Positions 1-9,197 of a stretch of DNA of 64,000 bases are shown here, in pieces. The stretch comes from Actinomycetospora termitidis (GTDB lineage Bacteria; Actinomycetota; Actinomycetes; Mycobacteriales; Pseudonocardiaceae), in the NCBI RefSeq assembly GCF_030286555.1, contig NZ_JASVWF010000002.1, forward strand, positions 992,001 to 1,056,000, written 5' to 3'. The notes under the pieces were generated by a model that made no database searches, had not been told where the DNA came from, and was given only the letters and a program-made list of their open reading frames with translations. Position numbers and translations under genes: made by a program. Positions within the stretch are counted from its first letter, which is position 1; the number at the start of each line of letters is the position of its first letter.

Positions 1-787
1 CGGACTCCTTGAAGGGGAAGACCGTCTCCATGGAGCCGGGCTCGAGGTCACCCGCGCGGATGAGGACGACCTCCTCCGGGTTGCCGTCGAACTTCCGCAG
101 GTAGACCCGCTCGCCGTTGGTGGACTTCCAGTCGGTCACCAGGAGGGGCGACTCGTCGCCCTCCTTCCACGGGTTCTTGACGAGGCCGCCGAACGCCGCG
201 ACCGCGATGCCGGCGGTCAGGATCCCGCCCGCGGCGCCGAGCGACCGGAAGATCAGCTTCCGGCGGGCGAGCCCGCTCTGCTGGCCGGTCTGCACGAGCC
301 GGGCCGCGGCGGTACGACGGTCGAGCTCGGAGGACCGGCCGTCGTGCCGCTGCTGGATCGTCAGGTCCTCGGGCAGCAGCTTCTTGGAGTAGGCGATGAC
401 GCCCATGCCGACCCCGAGCACCGACAGGCCGAGGGTGACCCCGATCAGCGGCGTGTAGAGGACGTAGAGAAGCGCGCCCTCCTGGCCGGGGGAGACGTAC
501 TCCCAGGGCCAGGCGATGAAGATGACGATGAACGCGAGGCCCATCACCGCGGCGAGGATGAACCAGCCGGCGACCTGCCGCTCGGCCCGCTTCTCCGCGC
601 GGGTCCCGGGCACCGGGAAACGCGGGCGGTCCGAGACGACCTCGATGTCGTCGATCCGGTTGCCGAGACGCACCAGGTCGTCGGTGCTCATCTCGGCGAG
701 CTCGGCGTCGCTCGGGATGGGCAGTTCGTTGCGATCCGGCTGTGTCCCGGCCTGATCGCTGTACTGGGACTCGGGTGGTGCACTCAC
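1..787 (-). CDS. qcrA: Menaquinol-cytochrome c reductase Rieske subunit QcrA (3' part missing)
   Basis: The first ~262 codons of the actinobacterial Rieske iron-sulfur subunit of the cytochrome bcc complex, which passes electrons from menaquinol to cytochrome cc. Visible are a charged cytosolic N-terminus and three hydrophobic segments (around residues 75-95, 110-130 and 185-205), the three-helix layout typical of actinobacterial QcrA as opposed to the single-helix form elsewhere. The Rieske domain with its CxH and CxxC ligands lies beyond the window edge and cannot be checked. The GTG start at 787 overlaps the qcrC stop in a GTGA, implying coupled translation in a ctaE-qcrC-qcrA(-qcrB) operon. 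Confidence 0.9.
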   Translation of the reverse strand, partial: MSAPPESQYSDQAGTQPDRNELPIPSDAELAEMSTDDLVRLGNRIDDIEVVSDRPRFPVPGTRAEKRAERQVAGWFILAAVMGLAFIVIFIAWPWEYVSPGQEGALLYVLYTPLIGVTLGLSVLGVGMGVIAYSKKLLPEDLTIQQRHDGRSSELDRRTAAARLVQTGQQSGLARRKLIFRSLGAAGGILTAGIAVAAFGGLVKNPWKEGDESPLLVTDWKSTNGERVYLRKFDGNPEEVVLIRAGDLEPGSMETVFPFKES

Positions 788-1608
788 TGGCGGGATCCGA
801 TCCAGAGGGAGATACCGATCAGGGCGGCGAGGCCGACGAAGAAGGCGACCAGACCCTCGGGCACGGGGCCGAAGCCGCCGAGCCCGTTGCCGCCCGGGTT
901 CACGGGGCCCGTGTCCCCGGAGACCGACTTGATGTAGCCGATGATGTCCCGCTTCTCCTCGGGGGAGAGCTGCGAGTCGGCGAAGGTCGGCATGTTGCCC
1001 GGGCCGACCTGCATGGCCGCGTAGATCTGGTGCGGGTTCGCCGCGTCCAGCACCGGCGCGAACTTCCCGGAGGACAGCGCGCCGCCGCGACCGGTGAAGT
1101 TGTGGCACTGGGCGCAGTTGAGGCGGAAGAGCTCACCGCCGCGCCCGAGGTCGGAGCCGACGAGGGCCGCGTCGGGCTCCGCCGGGACGACCGGGCCGCC
1201 GCCGTTGGCCTGGATGTAGGCCCCCAGCGCGTCGATCTGCTGCGGGTCGTACTCGACCTTCTTCCGGTCGGCCTGCGCGCCCTGGGCCTTCAGCGGCATG
1301 CGGCCGGTGGAGACCTGGAAGTACACGGACGCCTGGCCGACGCCGATCAGGCTGGGACCGCGCCCGACGACACCCTGCAGGTTCGAGCCGTGGCACGTGA
1401 TGCAGGCGTTGTCGTAGAGCGACTGCCCTTCGCGGACCAGGGCGGTGTCCTGGGCCTCGGCGGTCTGCGGCTTCGGTTGGAAGGCCGCGTACAGACCCCC
1501 GATCGCGAGCAGCGCGACGCCGAGGGCGAGGAAGCCCGCGACGCGACGGCGCGTCCTGGTGCCCGCACGCGCCCACAGCCTGCGCGGGCGTGGCGTCCGG
1601 TCGCTCAT
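784..1608 (-). CDS. qcrC: Diheme cytochrome c subunit QcrC of the bcc complex
   Basis: 274-residue membrane-bound diheme cytochrome c of the bcc-aa3 supercomplex, replacing a soluble cytochrome c by carrying electrons directly to cytochrome aa3 oxidase. An N-terminal membrane anchor (about residues 23-43) is followed by two c-type heme sites, CITCH at 69-73 and CAQCH at 165-169, each in its own cytochrome fold, with an axial-Met candidate in the GNMP motif of the second. A C-terminal helix (about 250-270) ends in a short cytosolic tail. Length and double-heme layout match mycobacterial and corynebacterial QcrC. It lies 30 nt downstream of ctaE. Confidence 0.96.
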   Translation of the reverse strand: MSDRTPRPRRLWARAGTRTRRRVAGFLALGVALLAIGGLYAAFQPKPQTAEAQDTALVREGQSLYDNACITCHGSNLQGVVGRGPSLIGVGQASVYFQVSTGRMPLKAQGAQADRKKVEYDPQQIDALGAYIQANGGGPVVPAEPDAALVGSDLGRGGELFRLNCAQCHNFTGRGGALSSGKFAPVLDAANPHQIYAAMQVGPGNMPTFADSQLSPEEKRDIIGYIKSVSGDTGPVNPGGNGLGGFGPVPEGLVAFFVGLAALIGISLWIGSRQ

Positions 1609-1638
1609 GTGGTGGCCTACCCCTGACTCTCGTGCCGT

Positions 1639-2265
1639 CTATCGGATGAAGTAGATGACCGCGAACAGGCCGATCCAGACCACGTCCACGAAGTGCCAGT
1701 AGTACGAGACGACGATCGCGGCGGTCGCCTGCGCCGGCGTGAACCGGCTGAGGAACGTGCGGGCGATCAGCAGCACGAACGCGACGAGCCCGCCGGTGAC
1801 GTGCAGGGCGTGGAACCCGGTGGTGATGTAGAAGACCGAGCCGTACGCGCTGGAGGCGATCGTCGTCGAGTGCTCGGTGACGAGCGTGTGGTACTCGTTC
1901 ACCTGGGCGAGGACGAAGAACAGCCCCATCACGAACGTGACCGCGTACCAGCGGCGCAGGCCGAACACATCGCCGCGCTCGGCCGCGAACACGCCGTACT
2001 GGCAGGTGAACGACGACGCCACCAGGACGATCGTGTTCACCAGCGCGTAGGGCACGTCCAGCTCGGTCGGGGCCGGCGGCCACTCGCCCACGTTCTGCGC
2101 GCGTGCGACGAAGTACATGGCGAACAGCCCGGCGAAGAACATCAGCTCGCTGGAGAGCCAGATGATCGTCCCCACGCTGACCACGTTGGGCCGGTTCAGG
2201 GAGTGGATGCGCGCGCTGAAGGAGGGCGCCGGCGCACTCGGGGCGGTCGTCACGGGAGGCATCAT
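1639..2265 (-). CDS. ctaE: Cytochrome c oxidase subunit III
   Basis: 208-residue, five-helix subunit III of the aa3-type oxidase, without catalytic metals but needed for assembly and stability of the oxidase. Family landmarks are the conserved Glu in the SSELMFF segment, the [10 protein letters not shown] motif and the [10 protein letters not shown] helix near the C-terminus. The start at 2265 is chosen because a strong ribosome site (GGAGG) sits 5 nt upstream of an ATG-ATG pair; a frame-extended start at 2328 would add 21 low-conservation residues. It leads the operon with qcrC and qcrA, the conserved actinobacterial arrangement, and is divergent from the receiver-like gene at 2475. Confidence 0.95.
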   Translation of the reverse strand: MMPPVTTAPSAPAPSFSARIHSLNRPNVVSVGTIIWLSSELMFFAGLFAMYFVARAQNVGEWPPAPTELDVPYALVNTIVLVASSFTCQYGVFAAERGDVFGLRRWYAVTFVMGLFFVLAQVNEYHTLVTEHSTTIASSAYGSVFYITTGFHALHVTGGLVAFVLLIARTFLSRFTPAQATAAIVVSYYWHFVDVVWIGLFAVIYFIR

Positions 2266-2474
2266 GTCACCTCCCTCCGACATCAGCCGGGTGGGGCGAG
2301 GCCCCGCGATCACGGTCCCCACCTGCACCGCCGTCTACCTGCGGATTCTCCTACTGATCGTCGTACGTCGTGTCGTAGTCGGGATTCCCGACGGCGGGTC
2401 GGGGCGGCCGCCGCCCCCCGGTGGCTAGGCTGCGCGGGCAGTCGACTCCACGCGCCGGGGAGGGCCCGTCGAAG

Positions 2475-2906
2475 ATGAGCACAGCCGCAGGAAGCGCCTC
2501 CGACCCGCGCACGCTCGACGTCGTGGTGATGAGCCACCGACCCGAGGTCCGGGAGGCCGTGATGGCCGCGGTCGGACGGCGTCCGGCCCGCGACCTGCCC
2601 CGGCTGCGGTTCCGGGAGGCGGACGGCATCGCCGACGTGCTCGGCGCGGCCGACGCGGGCGAGCTCGACCTGGCGGTGCTCGACGGCGAGGCGCAGCCGA
2701 CCGGTGGCATGGGCGTGTGCCGCCAGCTGAAGAACGAGAGCGACGACCCGGCCCCGGTGATCGTCGTCGTGCGTCGCGAGGACGACCGCTGGCTGGCGAC
2801 CTGGTCGCAGGCCGACGCCGTCCTCGTCCAGCCCCTCGACCCGGTGACGGCGGCCCGCACGGTGGCCGACGTCCTGCGGGCCGGGGTGCCGGCGCGCCAG
2901 GGATGA
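2475..2906 (+). CDS. Receiver-like (response-regulator fold) protein
   Basis: 143-residue protein with an alternating beta/alpha pattern like a CheY-type receiver: strand [10 protein letters not shown], helix, then [12 protein letters not shown] where a phospho-accepting Asp would lie, and [13 protein letters not shown] near the end. No DNA-binding output domain follows. It may be a degenerate receiver acting through protein contacts; phosphorylation is not demonstrated by sequence alone. The ATG at 2475 has a GGAGGG upstream. Its stop overlaps the trpD start (ATGA), so the two are probably co-translated. A TAGGCT -10-like box is at 2426-2431. Confidence 0.7.
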   Translation: MSTAAGSASDPRTLDVVVMSHRPEVREAVMAAVGRRPARDLPRLRFREADGIADVLGAADAGELDLAVLDGEAQPTGGMGVCRQLKNESDDPAPVIVVVRREDDRWLATWSQADAVLVQPLDPVTAARTVADVLRAGVPARQG

Positions 2907-3988
2907 GCTCGCCGGGTGTGAGTGCCGCGGAGCCGGCCGCGCCCCCGACGTGGGCGGGCCTGCTCGGCCGGCTCCTGCGCGGCGAGGACCTCGGCGGGCC
3001 GGAGGCGGCGTGGGCGATGGACCGGATGATGTCGGGTGAGGCGTCGCCCGCGCAGGTCGGCGCGTTCGTCGTGGCCCTGCGGTCCAAGGGCGAGACCGCC
3101 GCGGAGATCGGCGGTCTGGCCGAGGTGATGCGGGCCCACGCGCGCGCGGTGGAGGTCGACGGCGTCGTCGTCGACATCGTCGGCACCGGCGGGGACCAGG
3201 CGCACACGGTCAACATCTCGACGATGTCCGCGGTCGTGATGGCCGCCGCCGGCGCCCGGGTGGTCAAGCACGGCGGTCGGGCCGCGTCGTCGGCGTGCGG
3301 CTCGGTCGACCTGCTCGAGGCCCTCGGGGTGCCGATCGACCTGGGCCCGGAGGCCGTGGCCGCGAGCGTCGCCGAGGTCGGCATCGGGTTCTGCTTCGCC
3401 CAGACCTTCCACCCCGCGATGCGCCACGTCGGTGGTGTGCGCCGCGAGATCGGGGTGCCGACGGCGTTCAACCTCCTCGGCCCGCTCACCAACCCGGCCC
3501 GCCCGGCGGCGGCCCTGATCGGCTGTGCCGACGCCCGGTTCGCGCCGCTGCTGGCGGAGGTGCTCGCCGACCGGGGCGACACCGCGCTCGTCGTCCGCGG
3601 CGACGACGGCCTCGACGAGATCACCACGACCACCACGACCACCGTCTGGCGGGCCGGACCCGCCGGGGTCACCCGCGAGACCCTCGACCCGACCCGGATC
3701 GGCGTCCCCGTCTCGGTGCCCGGCGACCTGCGCGGAGGCGACGCCGCGGTGAACGCCGCCGCGGCCCGGACCCTGTTCGCGGGGGAGCACGGCCCGGTCC
3801 GCGAGGCGGTGCTGCTCAACGCCGGGGCCGCGCTCGCGGCCTACGACGAGGCCCTCGGCCACGGCCGGCCGGACCTCCACGACGCGGTCGCCGCGGGGCG
3901 GGACCGTGCGGCGGCGGCCGTCGACGACGGTTCTGCCGCGGCGCTGCTCGAGCGGTGGGCGGCCACGGCGGCACGCCTCCGGGGCTGA
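2903..3988 (+). CDS. trpD: Anthranilate phosphoribosyltransferase
   Basis: 361-residue TrpD, the second committed step of tryptophan synthesis: it transfers phosphoribosyl from PRPP to anthranilate. An N-terminal helical domain (MSGEASPAQ and the following helix) precedes the PRPP-binding GTGGD loop (about residue 95), the NISTMSA segment and the KHGGRAASS anthranilate/PRPP loop. GPLTNPARP is the second substrate signature. The C-terminal half contains a Thr-rich TTTTTTV stretch in the DEITTT region, within family variation. It overlaps the receiver-like gene by 4 nt. Other trp genes are not nearby, the same isolated position as in mycobacteria (Rv2192c beside ctaE). Confidence 0.95.
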   Translation: MSSPGVSAAEPAAPPTWAGLLGRLLRGEDLGGPEAAWAMDRMMSGEASPAQVGAFVVALRSKGETAAEIGGLAEVMRAHARAVEVDGVVVDIVGTGGDQAHTVNISTMSAVVMAAAGARVVKHGGRAASSACGSVDLLEALGVPIDLGPEAVAASVAEVGIGFCFAQTFHPAMRHVGGVRREIGVPTAFNLLGPLTNPARPAAALIGCADARFAPLLAEVLADRGDTALVVRGDDGLDEITTTTTTTVWRAGPAGVTRETLDPTRIGVPVSVPGDLRGGDAAVNAAAARTLFAGEHGPVREAVLLNAGAALAAYDEALGHGRPDLHDAVAAGRDRAAAAVDDGSAAALLERWAATAARLRG

Positions 3989-4015
3989 GCCCCTCCCGTC
4001 GGGGCCGGGGACGAC

Positions 4016-4294
4016 TCAGTCGAGCCCGACCGCGAAGGCGGCGTCGGTGTCCTGCGCCGAGTACGAGCGGAACGCGATGTGCGTGGACGTGTCGACGACA
4101 CCCGGCACCCGGCTCAGCCCGCCCGCGATGACGTCGGCGAGCTCGTCGTGCTCGCGGACCCGCACCATCGCGATCAGGTCGACGTCCCCGGCGCACGAGT
4201 AGACCTCGGTGACCCCCGAGAGCTCGGCGATCGCCTGCGCGGTCTCGGGGATCCGGTCGGCGTTCGCGTGGATCATGACGATGGCCGTGATCAC
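4016..4294 (-). CDS. Stand-alone Lrp/AsnC ligand-binding (RAM) domain protein
   Basis: 92-residue protein made only of the alpha/beta effector domain of Lrp/AsnC regulators: an ITAIVMIHA strand, a helix, VTEVYSCAGDVDLIAMVRV and a final helix before GVVDTSTHIAF. There is no helix-turn-helix, so it cannot bind DNA alone in the usual way. It may form oligomers that sense amino acids or modulate full-length Lrp proteins, which is inference. It is convergent with trpD (27 nt apart), and its ATG overlaps the stop of the upstream exonuclease/GIY-YIG gene by 4 nt. Confidence 0.88.
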   Translation of the reverse strand: MITAIVMIHANADRIPETAQAIAELSGVTEVYSCAGDVDLIAMVRVREHDELADVIAGGLSRVPGVVDTSTHIAFRSYSAQDTDAAFAVGLD

Positions 4295-6189
4295 GGGGGC
4301 TCCCTGGTTCGACGATGGCGACCCGCGCGGGGCGGACCGGCGTGCTCGGCCGCGACTCTAGAGGGCGGCCCGGTGCCGGCCCCGTCTCCCGGGCGGCGGT
4401 CCGCCGCCGGGCCACCGCCGGGACGGTGGGCCGCCTCGGGGTCGATCGTCGTCCGCGCCGCCTCGCGGGCCCGCGCCACCCACTCCGCCCAGGCCCCCGC
4501 GCCCCGCGCGGGGACCGCCCACGGCGCGGTGGTGCGCACCATCCGCGTCCCGGGCCGCTCCAGCCACCGCGTGATCACGCCGACCTCCTCCGGGGGTGCG
4601 CCGCCCAGCGGCCCGGCTCCAGGCCGGACCGTCTCCGCCGCGGACACCAGCGTCTCCACCACCGGCATCGGCGGCACCCCCCGCCGCGCCGTGCCCGCCG
4701 CCGCGAGCCGCCCGTGCCGCACCACGGCGAGCTCCCAGCCCCCGGTGCCGTCGGGCCGGGCCGCCACCAGCTCCTCGGTGCCCGCCACGGCGGAGAGGCG
4801 CTGGACCCGGCCGAGCGCGCCGGCGAGATCGGCCAGGCGGTCCCGCTGGGCCGCTGCGGCGTCGAAGCGCTCGCCGGCCGCGAGGGCGGAGACGCGGTCG
4901 CGCAGCCGCACCAACCCGTCGTCGGAACCCCCGCGGACGAGCGCCAGCGCGCCGTCCACCGCGGGCGCGTACTCCGCCGCGCTCTGCAGGCCCGCGCACG
5001 GCGCCCCGCAGCGCCCCAGGCCGTGCAGGGCGCACGGGCTGCCGCGGCCGCCCCGCGCCGGGATGCGCTGCGTGCAGGGCCGCAGGGCCACCGCGTCGAC
5101 GAGGGCCTCGACGGCGCGCACGGCGTCGGGGCGCCGGCCGAACGGCCCGACGGCGTCGGTGCGCGGCGTGCGGACCACCGACCAGCGCGGGAACGGCTCG
5201 TCGGTCAGCGTGATCCACCAGCCCTTGTGCGGGTAGCGGGACCGGCGGTTGTAGCGCGGGGCGTGCCCGGCGAGCAGCCGCAGCTCGCGCACCTCCGCCT
5301 CCAGCGCGTGGGCGCACTCCACCCAGTCCACCCGCTCGGCGAGGGCGACCATCTCCTTGACGCGGGCCCGCTTCTCCGAGCCGGTGAAGTAGGAGCGGAC
5401 CCGCCGCCGCAGGTCGTTCGAGGTGCCGACGTAGAGCACCTCGTCGGCCGGGCCGCGGAACAGGTAGACCCCGGCGGCGTGCGGCACGGCGTCGGCCAGG
5501 TGGCGCTTGCCGCGCTGGGCGGGCGTCGTCTCGACCTGCAGGGCGAGCAGGTCCTCCAACGAGGCCACCCCCTGCCCGCCCACCCGCTCGAGCAGGCCGT
5601 GCAGCACGTCGACGGTGGCCCGTGCGTCGTCGAGCGCGCGGTGGACCGGCCGCGTCGCGGCCCGGAACAGGGTGGCCAGGGCCGACAGCCGGCAGGACGG
5701 CGCCTCGTCGCGGGTGAGCACCTTGCGGGCGAGGCGGGCGGTGCACACCACGGGCGGCCGCGGCCACGCCGACCCGTGGCGACGGCACGCCGCCCGCAGG
5801 TGCCCGACGTCGAACGGGGCGTTGTGCGCCACGACCACCGCCCCCGCGCAGAACTCCAGGAACCCCGGCAGGACCGCGGGCAGCCGCGGCGCGTCCCGCA
5901 CCATCGCCGTGGTGATGCCCGTGAGCGCGACGATCTGCGGCGGCACGTCGCGCCCCGGGTCGACCAGCGTCGCGTACTCGCCGACCACGCGTCCCCCACG
6001 CACCTTCACCGCCCCGATCTCGGTGATCGCGTCGGGTCCGCCCGCGGCGTCCGGCCCGGCGGGCGGCCCGCCGGTGGTCTCCAGGTCGAGCACCACGAAG
6101 GTCGCCGCGTGCAGCGGCGTGCCCAGCTCCTCGAAGGTGAGCTGCGGATCGGGCCCGGTGACCGGGCGCGGGCCGAGGGCGGCGTCCAT
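4291..6189 (-). CDS. DEDDh exonuclease / GIY-YIG (UvrC-like) fusion protein
   Basis: 632-residue two-domain nuclease. Residues ~25-200 are a DEDDh 3'-5' exonuclease like the DnaQ epsilon subunit: VLDLETTG (first Asp/Glu), VVAHNAPFD (second Asp) and HRALDDARAT (His/Asp). Residues ~235-320 are a GIY-YIG domain: GVYLFRG, VLYVGTSNDLRRRV and KARV-type basic patch, followed by a UvrC-like region with Cys residues (CTQRI...CALHGLGRCGAPC). The C-terminal ~100 residues are low complexity. Mycobacterial Rv2191 has the same architecture beside trpD. DNA repair or proofreading is likely, substrate unknown. An ACGCTA (TAGCGT on the coding strand) lies 8 nt before the ATG, suggesting a leaderless transcript. 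Confidence 0.93.
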   Translation of the reverse strand: MDAALGPRPVTGPDPQLTFEELGTPLHAATFVVLDLETTGGPPAGPDAAGGPDAITEIGAVKVRGGRVVGEYATLVDPGRDVPPQIVALTGITTAMVRDAPRLPAVLPGFLEFCAGAVVVAHNAPFDVGHLRAACRRHGSAWPRPPVVCTARLARKVLTRDEAPSCRLSALATLFRAATRPVHRALDDARATVDVLHGLLERVGGQGVASLEDLLALQVETTPAQRGKRHLADAVPHAAGVYLFRGPADEVLYVGTSNDLRRRVRSYFTGSEKRARVKEMVALAERVDWVECAHALEAEVRELRLLAGHAPRYNRRSRYPHKGWWITLTDEPFPRWSVVRTPRTDAVGPFGRRPDAVRAVEALVDAVALRPCTQRIPARGGRGSPCALHGLGRCGAPCAGLQSAAEYAPAVDGALALVRGGSDDGLVRLRDRVSALAAGERFDAAAAQRDRLADLAGALGRVQRLSAVAGTEELVAARPDGTGGWELAVVRHGRLAAAGTARRGVPPMPVVETLVSAAETVRPGAGPLGGAPPEEVGVITRWLERPGTRMVRTTAPWAVPARGAGAWAEWVARAREAARTTIDPEAAHRPGGGPAADRRPGDGAGTGPPSRVAAEHAGPPRAGRHRRTREPP

Positions 6190-6197
6190 GGCCCGGC

Positions 6198-6203
6198 ACG
6201 CTA
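6198..6203 (-). promoter_or_regulatory. Candidate -10 box (TAGCGT) for the exonuclease/GIY-YIG gene
   Basis: TAGCGT on the minus strand ends 8 nt before the ATG at 6189, so transcription would begin at or next to the start codon. No ribosome site is present. It is back to back with the box at 6252-6257 of the divergent gene. Confidence 0.5.
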
Positions 6204-6251
6204 GATCGACCCACCGACAGTCTCGTCCGACCGACGACCTCGCGGGGCCGC

Positions 6252-6257
6252 TAGCCT
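6252..6257 (+). promoter_or_regulatory. Candidate -10 box (TAGCCT) for the NYN-domain gene
   Basis: TAGCCT ends 6 nt before the ATG at 6264 and no Shine-Dalgarno sequence intervenes, as expected for a leaderless mRNA. The -35 region is weak. Confidence 0.5.
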
Positions 6258-6263
6258 GGCCCG

Positions 6264-7625
6264 ATGGTGGCGGGGGAGGAGGCGGACGCGGCTCCCGGGG
6301 CCGATCCGTCCGACGGCGGCGCCGCCCTGCGCGCCGCCCTCCTGGACGCGGCCCCCGAGACCGTCCGCAGCCGGGTGGCCGACCTCGTGAGCCGCGCGGT
6401 CGGGCAGATGCCGTCGGCCGACCTGCCCGCCCCGGTCCGCCCGATCGCCCGGTTCGCCCCCGCCAAGCGCGCGAAGGTGGGGTCGGGCCCGCTGCTGTCG
6501 GCCCTGCGCTCGGTGGACGGGTTCGCCGAGGACGTCGTGGCCTGGTGGACCGAGCACCGGCCCGAGGAGTGGGAGCCGCCCGTCGTCGAGCCGGTGCACG
6601 CCGCGGCGGTCGCCGTGCTGCGCGGCGACCCCGAGGCGGCGGGCGACCTGCTGCGCGACGCCGGGGAACGGGCCGACGTCGGGAAGCTGCGGGCCGAGCG
6701 GGACGCCGCGCTCACCCGTGCCGACCGCCTGGCCGCCGACCTGGAGCGGGTCACCGCCGAGCGCGACGAGGCGCGGGCCCGGGTGCGGGACGCGACACCG
6801 GACCTGTCCGACGAGGTCGCGAAGCTCCGCGCCCGGCTGCGCGAGCAGGGCGTGCGGGTCAAGCAGGCCGAGACGACGGCGGCCGACGCTGCCCACCGGC
6901 TCGAGGAGGGCCAGGGCCACCTCGTGCGCGAGCTCGAGGACCTCCGCCGGGAGCGCGGCCGGGACCAGGACGCGGTCGCGGCGGCCGAGGCGCGGGCCCG
7001 CCGCGCGACCGCGGAGCTGGAGTCGGCCCGCCGTGCGGCCCACGAGGCCCGGCACGCCGACGACGCCCGCCTGGCCCTGCTCGTCGACACCGTCGCGGGG
7101 GCCGCCGCCGGACTGCGGCACGAGCTGGGGCTGCGCGCCGACGACCAGCGGATCGGTCCGCGCCCGGCCGAGCTGGTCGGATCGGCGGCGCGCGCGCCGA
7201 TGGCCCGTGTGACCGACCCCGCGACCCTCGACCGCCTGCTCGCGCTGCCCGAGGTCCACCTGCTCGTCGACGGCTACAACGTCACGAAGACCGGGTGGCC
7301 CGCTCTCTCGCTGTCCGCGCAGCGTGACCGCCTGGTCGCGGCGGTCGCCCCGCTCGCCGCCCGCACCCACGCCGAGACCACGCTCGTCTTCGACGGTGCC
7401 GGCATCTCCGGGGTGCCGACCGCGTCGATCCGCGGGGTGCGGGTGCTGTTCTCGGAGCCGGGCGTGATCGCGGACGACCTGATCCGCACCCTGGTGGACG
7501 CCGAGCCGGAGGGACGCCCGCTCGTGGTGGTGACCTCCGACCGGGCCGTCGTCGACTCGGTGCGCCGCCGGGGCGCGCACCCGGTGCCGTCCAGCGTCCT
7601 GCTGGAGCGCCTCTCCCGGATCTGA
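6264..7625 (+). CDS. Coiled-coil NYN-domain (YacP-like) RNA-binding/nuclease protein
   Basis: 453 residues. The N-terminal third is Ala/Pro/acidic; residues ~130-285 form a long heptad-rich coiled coil (repeats of KLRAERDAAL, AEARARRATAELESARR type). The C-terminal ~150 residues are a NYN (PIN-like) domain: HLLVDGYNVTKTG carries the first catalytic Asp, TTLVFDG the second, and ADDLIRTLVDAEPEG with VVTSDRAV the later acidic residues. NYN proteins such as Rae1/YacP are ribonucleases, so an RNA-processing role is likely but the target is unknown. Divergent from the DEDDh/GIY-YIG gene with a 74-bp shared promoter region. Confidence 0.88.
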   Translation: MVAGEEADAAPGADPSDGGAALRAALLDAAPETVRSRVADLVSRAVGQMPSADLPAPVRPIARFAPAKRAKVGSGPLLSALRSVDGFAEDVVAWWTEHRPEEWEPPVVEPVHAAAVAVLRGDPEAAGDLLRDAGERADVGKLRAERDAALTRADRLAADLERVTAERDEARARVRDATPDLSDEVAKLRARLREQGVRVKQAETTAADAAHRLEEGQGHLVRELEDLRRERGRDQDAVAAAEARARRATAELESARRAAHEARHADDARLALLVDTVAGAAAGLRHELGLRADDQRIGPRPAELVGSAARAPMARVTDPATLDRLLALPEVHLLVDGYNVTKTGWPALSLSAQRDRLVAAVAPLAARTHAETTLVFDGAGISGVPTASIRGVRVLFSEPGVIADDLIRTLVDAEPEGRPLVVVTSDRAVVDSVRRRGAHPVPSSVLLERLSRI

Positions 7626-7733
7626 GACCTGGGTCACACCGACCTCGTCGACGGCCCGTGACTGTCGGACCCCCCTCCTACCGTCCGCCACGACTCCCCG
7701 GGAGATGCCGGGGCCGACGGCCGGAGGCCCGCG

Positions 7734-8015
7734 ATGATCATCGACTGCGACCGCTGCGTGGTGCGGCACCAGGCGTGCGACGACTGCGTCGTCGGGGTCC
7801 TGCTCGGGGTGCCCGAGGTGCCCGCGCGGGACGAACAGCCCCGGGAGCCGGCCGCCCCGGGCGCACCGCTGCCCCTCGAGTTCGGGCCGGTCGAGCGGCG
7901 CGCGCTGGAGGTCCTGGCCGATCACGGCCTGATCCCGCACCTGCGGCTGGTCCCGGGCACGCCGGAGCAGCCGGCCCACCGCGGGGGACGGGTGCGGCGG
8001 CGCGACGCCGGGTGA
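7734..8015 (+). CDS. Small CxxC-containing conserved protein
   Basis: 93-residue soluble protein. The first 22 residues hold two close cysteine pairs (DCDRC and CDDC), suggesting a small zinc-binding knuckle, followed by a Pro-rich linker and a helical segment (PVERRALEVLADHGLIPHLR). It resembles the short conserved actinobacterial proteins found just upstream of ripC; no biochemical role is known to me. A GGAGG lies 7 nt before the ATG, and a TACCGT -10-like box is at 7679-7684. The gene ends 109 nt before the preferred ripC start. Confidence 0.75.
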   Translation: MIIDCDRCVVRHQACDDCVVGVLLGVPEVPARDEQPREPAAPGAPLPLEFGPVERRALEVLADHGLIPHLRLVPGTPEQPAHRGGRVRRRDAG

Positions 8016-8123
8016 CCGACCGCGGTGCGAGCGGAGCGAGACCGGTCGGTTACCTTTCCGTCACCTTCCGCGGACGAGCTCCCCGTCCGTCGGGAGTCCT
8101 GGCCGAGAGGACCACCCCGAGCC

Positions 8124-9197
8124 GTGACGCCCCGCTCGGCGCGCCCCGACGCGCGCCCCGGTCGACGCACCGCGCCGACGGTGCTCGCCGTCCTGCTGCT
8201 CGCCCTCGTCGGGCTGCTCGCCCCGGTCACGGCCGGGTCCGCGGCGGCCGACCCGATCGTCCCGCCCGGCGCCAACGACGTCGTCCGGTCGCTCGCCGAC
8301 GCGAACGCCCGGGCGGAGGCCGCCAACGAGGCGGCGATGGGCGCCCGCGAACAGCTCCCGGTCCGCCGCGCCGAGGCCGACCGCACGCGGAAGGCCGCCG
8401 ACGCGGCCCGTGGTGCGGTCAGCGAGGCCCGCGAGGCGCTCGACCGGGCCTACGTCGCGGTGGACCAACTGACCCGCAGCACCTACCAGGGCGGCGACCT
8501 CGACCAGCTCGGCGCGCTGCTCTCCGCCCCGACGCCGCAGGCCTACCTGGACAAGGTCGAGCTGCTCGACACCGTCTCCGAGGCCAACCGCTCGGTGCTG
8601 CAGCGCTACCTCGACGCGTCGAGCGCCGCGGAGTCCGCCCAGGCCGACGCCGACGCCCGCGCCACCGACGCCCGCCGGGCCGCCGACGACGCCGCCCGCA
8701 CCCTCGAGGACGCGGCCCGGACGAAGGCGCAGGCCGACCGCGACGTCGCCGCCGCCGACGCCGCACTCGGGCGCCTCTCCCGCGGCGACCGGGCCCTGTT
8801 GCGCGGGGGCGGGGTCACGAACTACCCGACGAACATCGCCGGGAACTCGCTCGGCGTCGCGGCACTGCGGGCCGCCCTGAGCCGCCAGGGCGCGCCCTAC
8901 GTCTGGGGTGCCACCGGGCCGAACACGTTCGACTGCTCCGGCCTGGTGCAGTGGGCGTACCGCCAGATCGGGGTCGGGATGCCGCGCGTGGCCGCCGCCC
9001 AGCAGCAGGTCGGCCAGCTGGTCGACCCGGCGCAGGTCCAGGTCGGCGACCTCATCTTCTTCGGCAGCCCCGCCACCCACGTCGGGATCTACGTCGGCGG
9101 CGGACGCTTCCTCGAGGCCCCGCAGTCCGGCGACGTCGTGAAGGTGGCCCCGGTACGCAGGAACGTCTCGACCATCCGGCGCATCTCACCCCCGTGA
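8124..9197 (+). CDS. ripC: Secreted NlpC/P60 peptidoglycan hydrolase (RipC-like)
   Basis: 357 residues from the GTG at 8124; a longer frame from 8025 would add 33 unlikely residues before the signal peptide. The signal peptide is TVLAVLLLALVGLLAPVTAG followed by AAADP. A long Ala/Arg-rich coiled coil (about residues 60-225) resembles the regulatory helical domain of RipC. The C-terminal C40 domain has the catalytic Cys in FDCSGLVQWAY and His in THVGIYVGGG, so it should cut the D-Glu-DAP peptide bond. The neighbour is pimB', as with Rv2190c in M. tuberculosis. Its stop overlaps the pimB' start (GTGA). Confidence 0.92.
   Translation: MTPRSARPDARPGRRTAPTVLAVLLLALVGLLAPVTAGSAAADPIVPPGANDVVRSLADANARAEAANEAAMGAREQLPVRRAEADRTRKAADAARGAVSEAREALDRAYVAVDQLTRSTYQGGDLDQLGALLSAPTPQAYLDKVELLDTVSEANRSVLQRYLDASSAAESAQADADARATDARRAADDAARTLEDAARTKAQADRDVAAADAALGRLSRGDRALLRGGGVTNYPTNIAGNSLGVAALRAALSRQGAPYVWGATGPNTFDCSGLVQWAYRQIGVGMPRVAAAQQQVGQLVDPAQVQVGDLIFFGSPATHVGIYVGGGRFLEAPQSGDVVKVAPVRRNVSTIRRISPP

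Noticed and set aside
4315..6204. Very long open frames on the plus strand opposite the exonuclease/GIY-YIG gene
   Set aside because: Arg/Gly/Pro/Ala-rich translation without motifs; caused by high G+C avoiding stop codons. The minus-strand frame has clear nuclease motifs.
8025..8123. Cyclic-di-AMP riboswitch upstream of ripC
   Set aside because: Such riboswitches precede some actinobacterial wall-hydrolase genes, but fewer than 110 nt separate ripC from the previous gene and no ydaO-type conserved core was seen.
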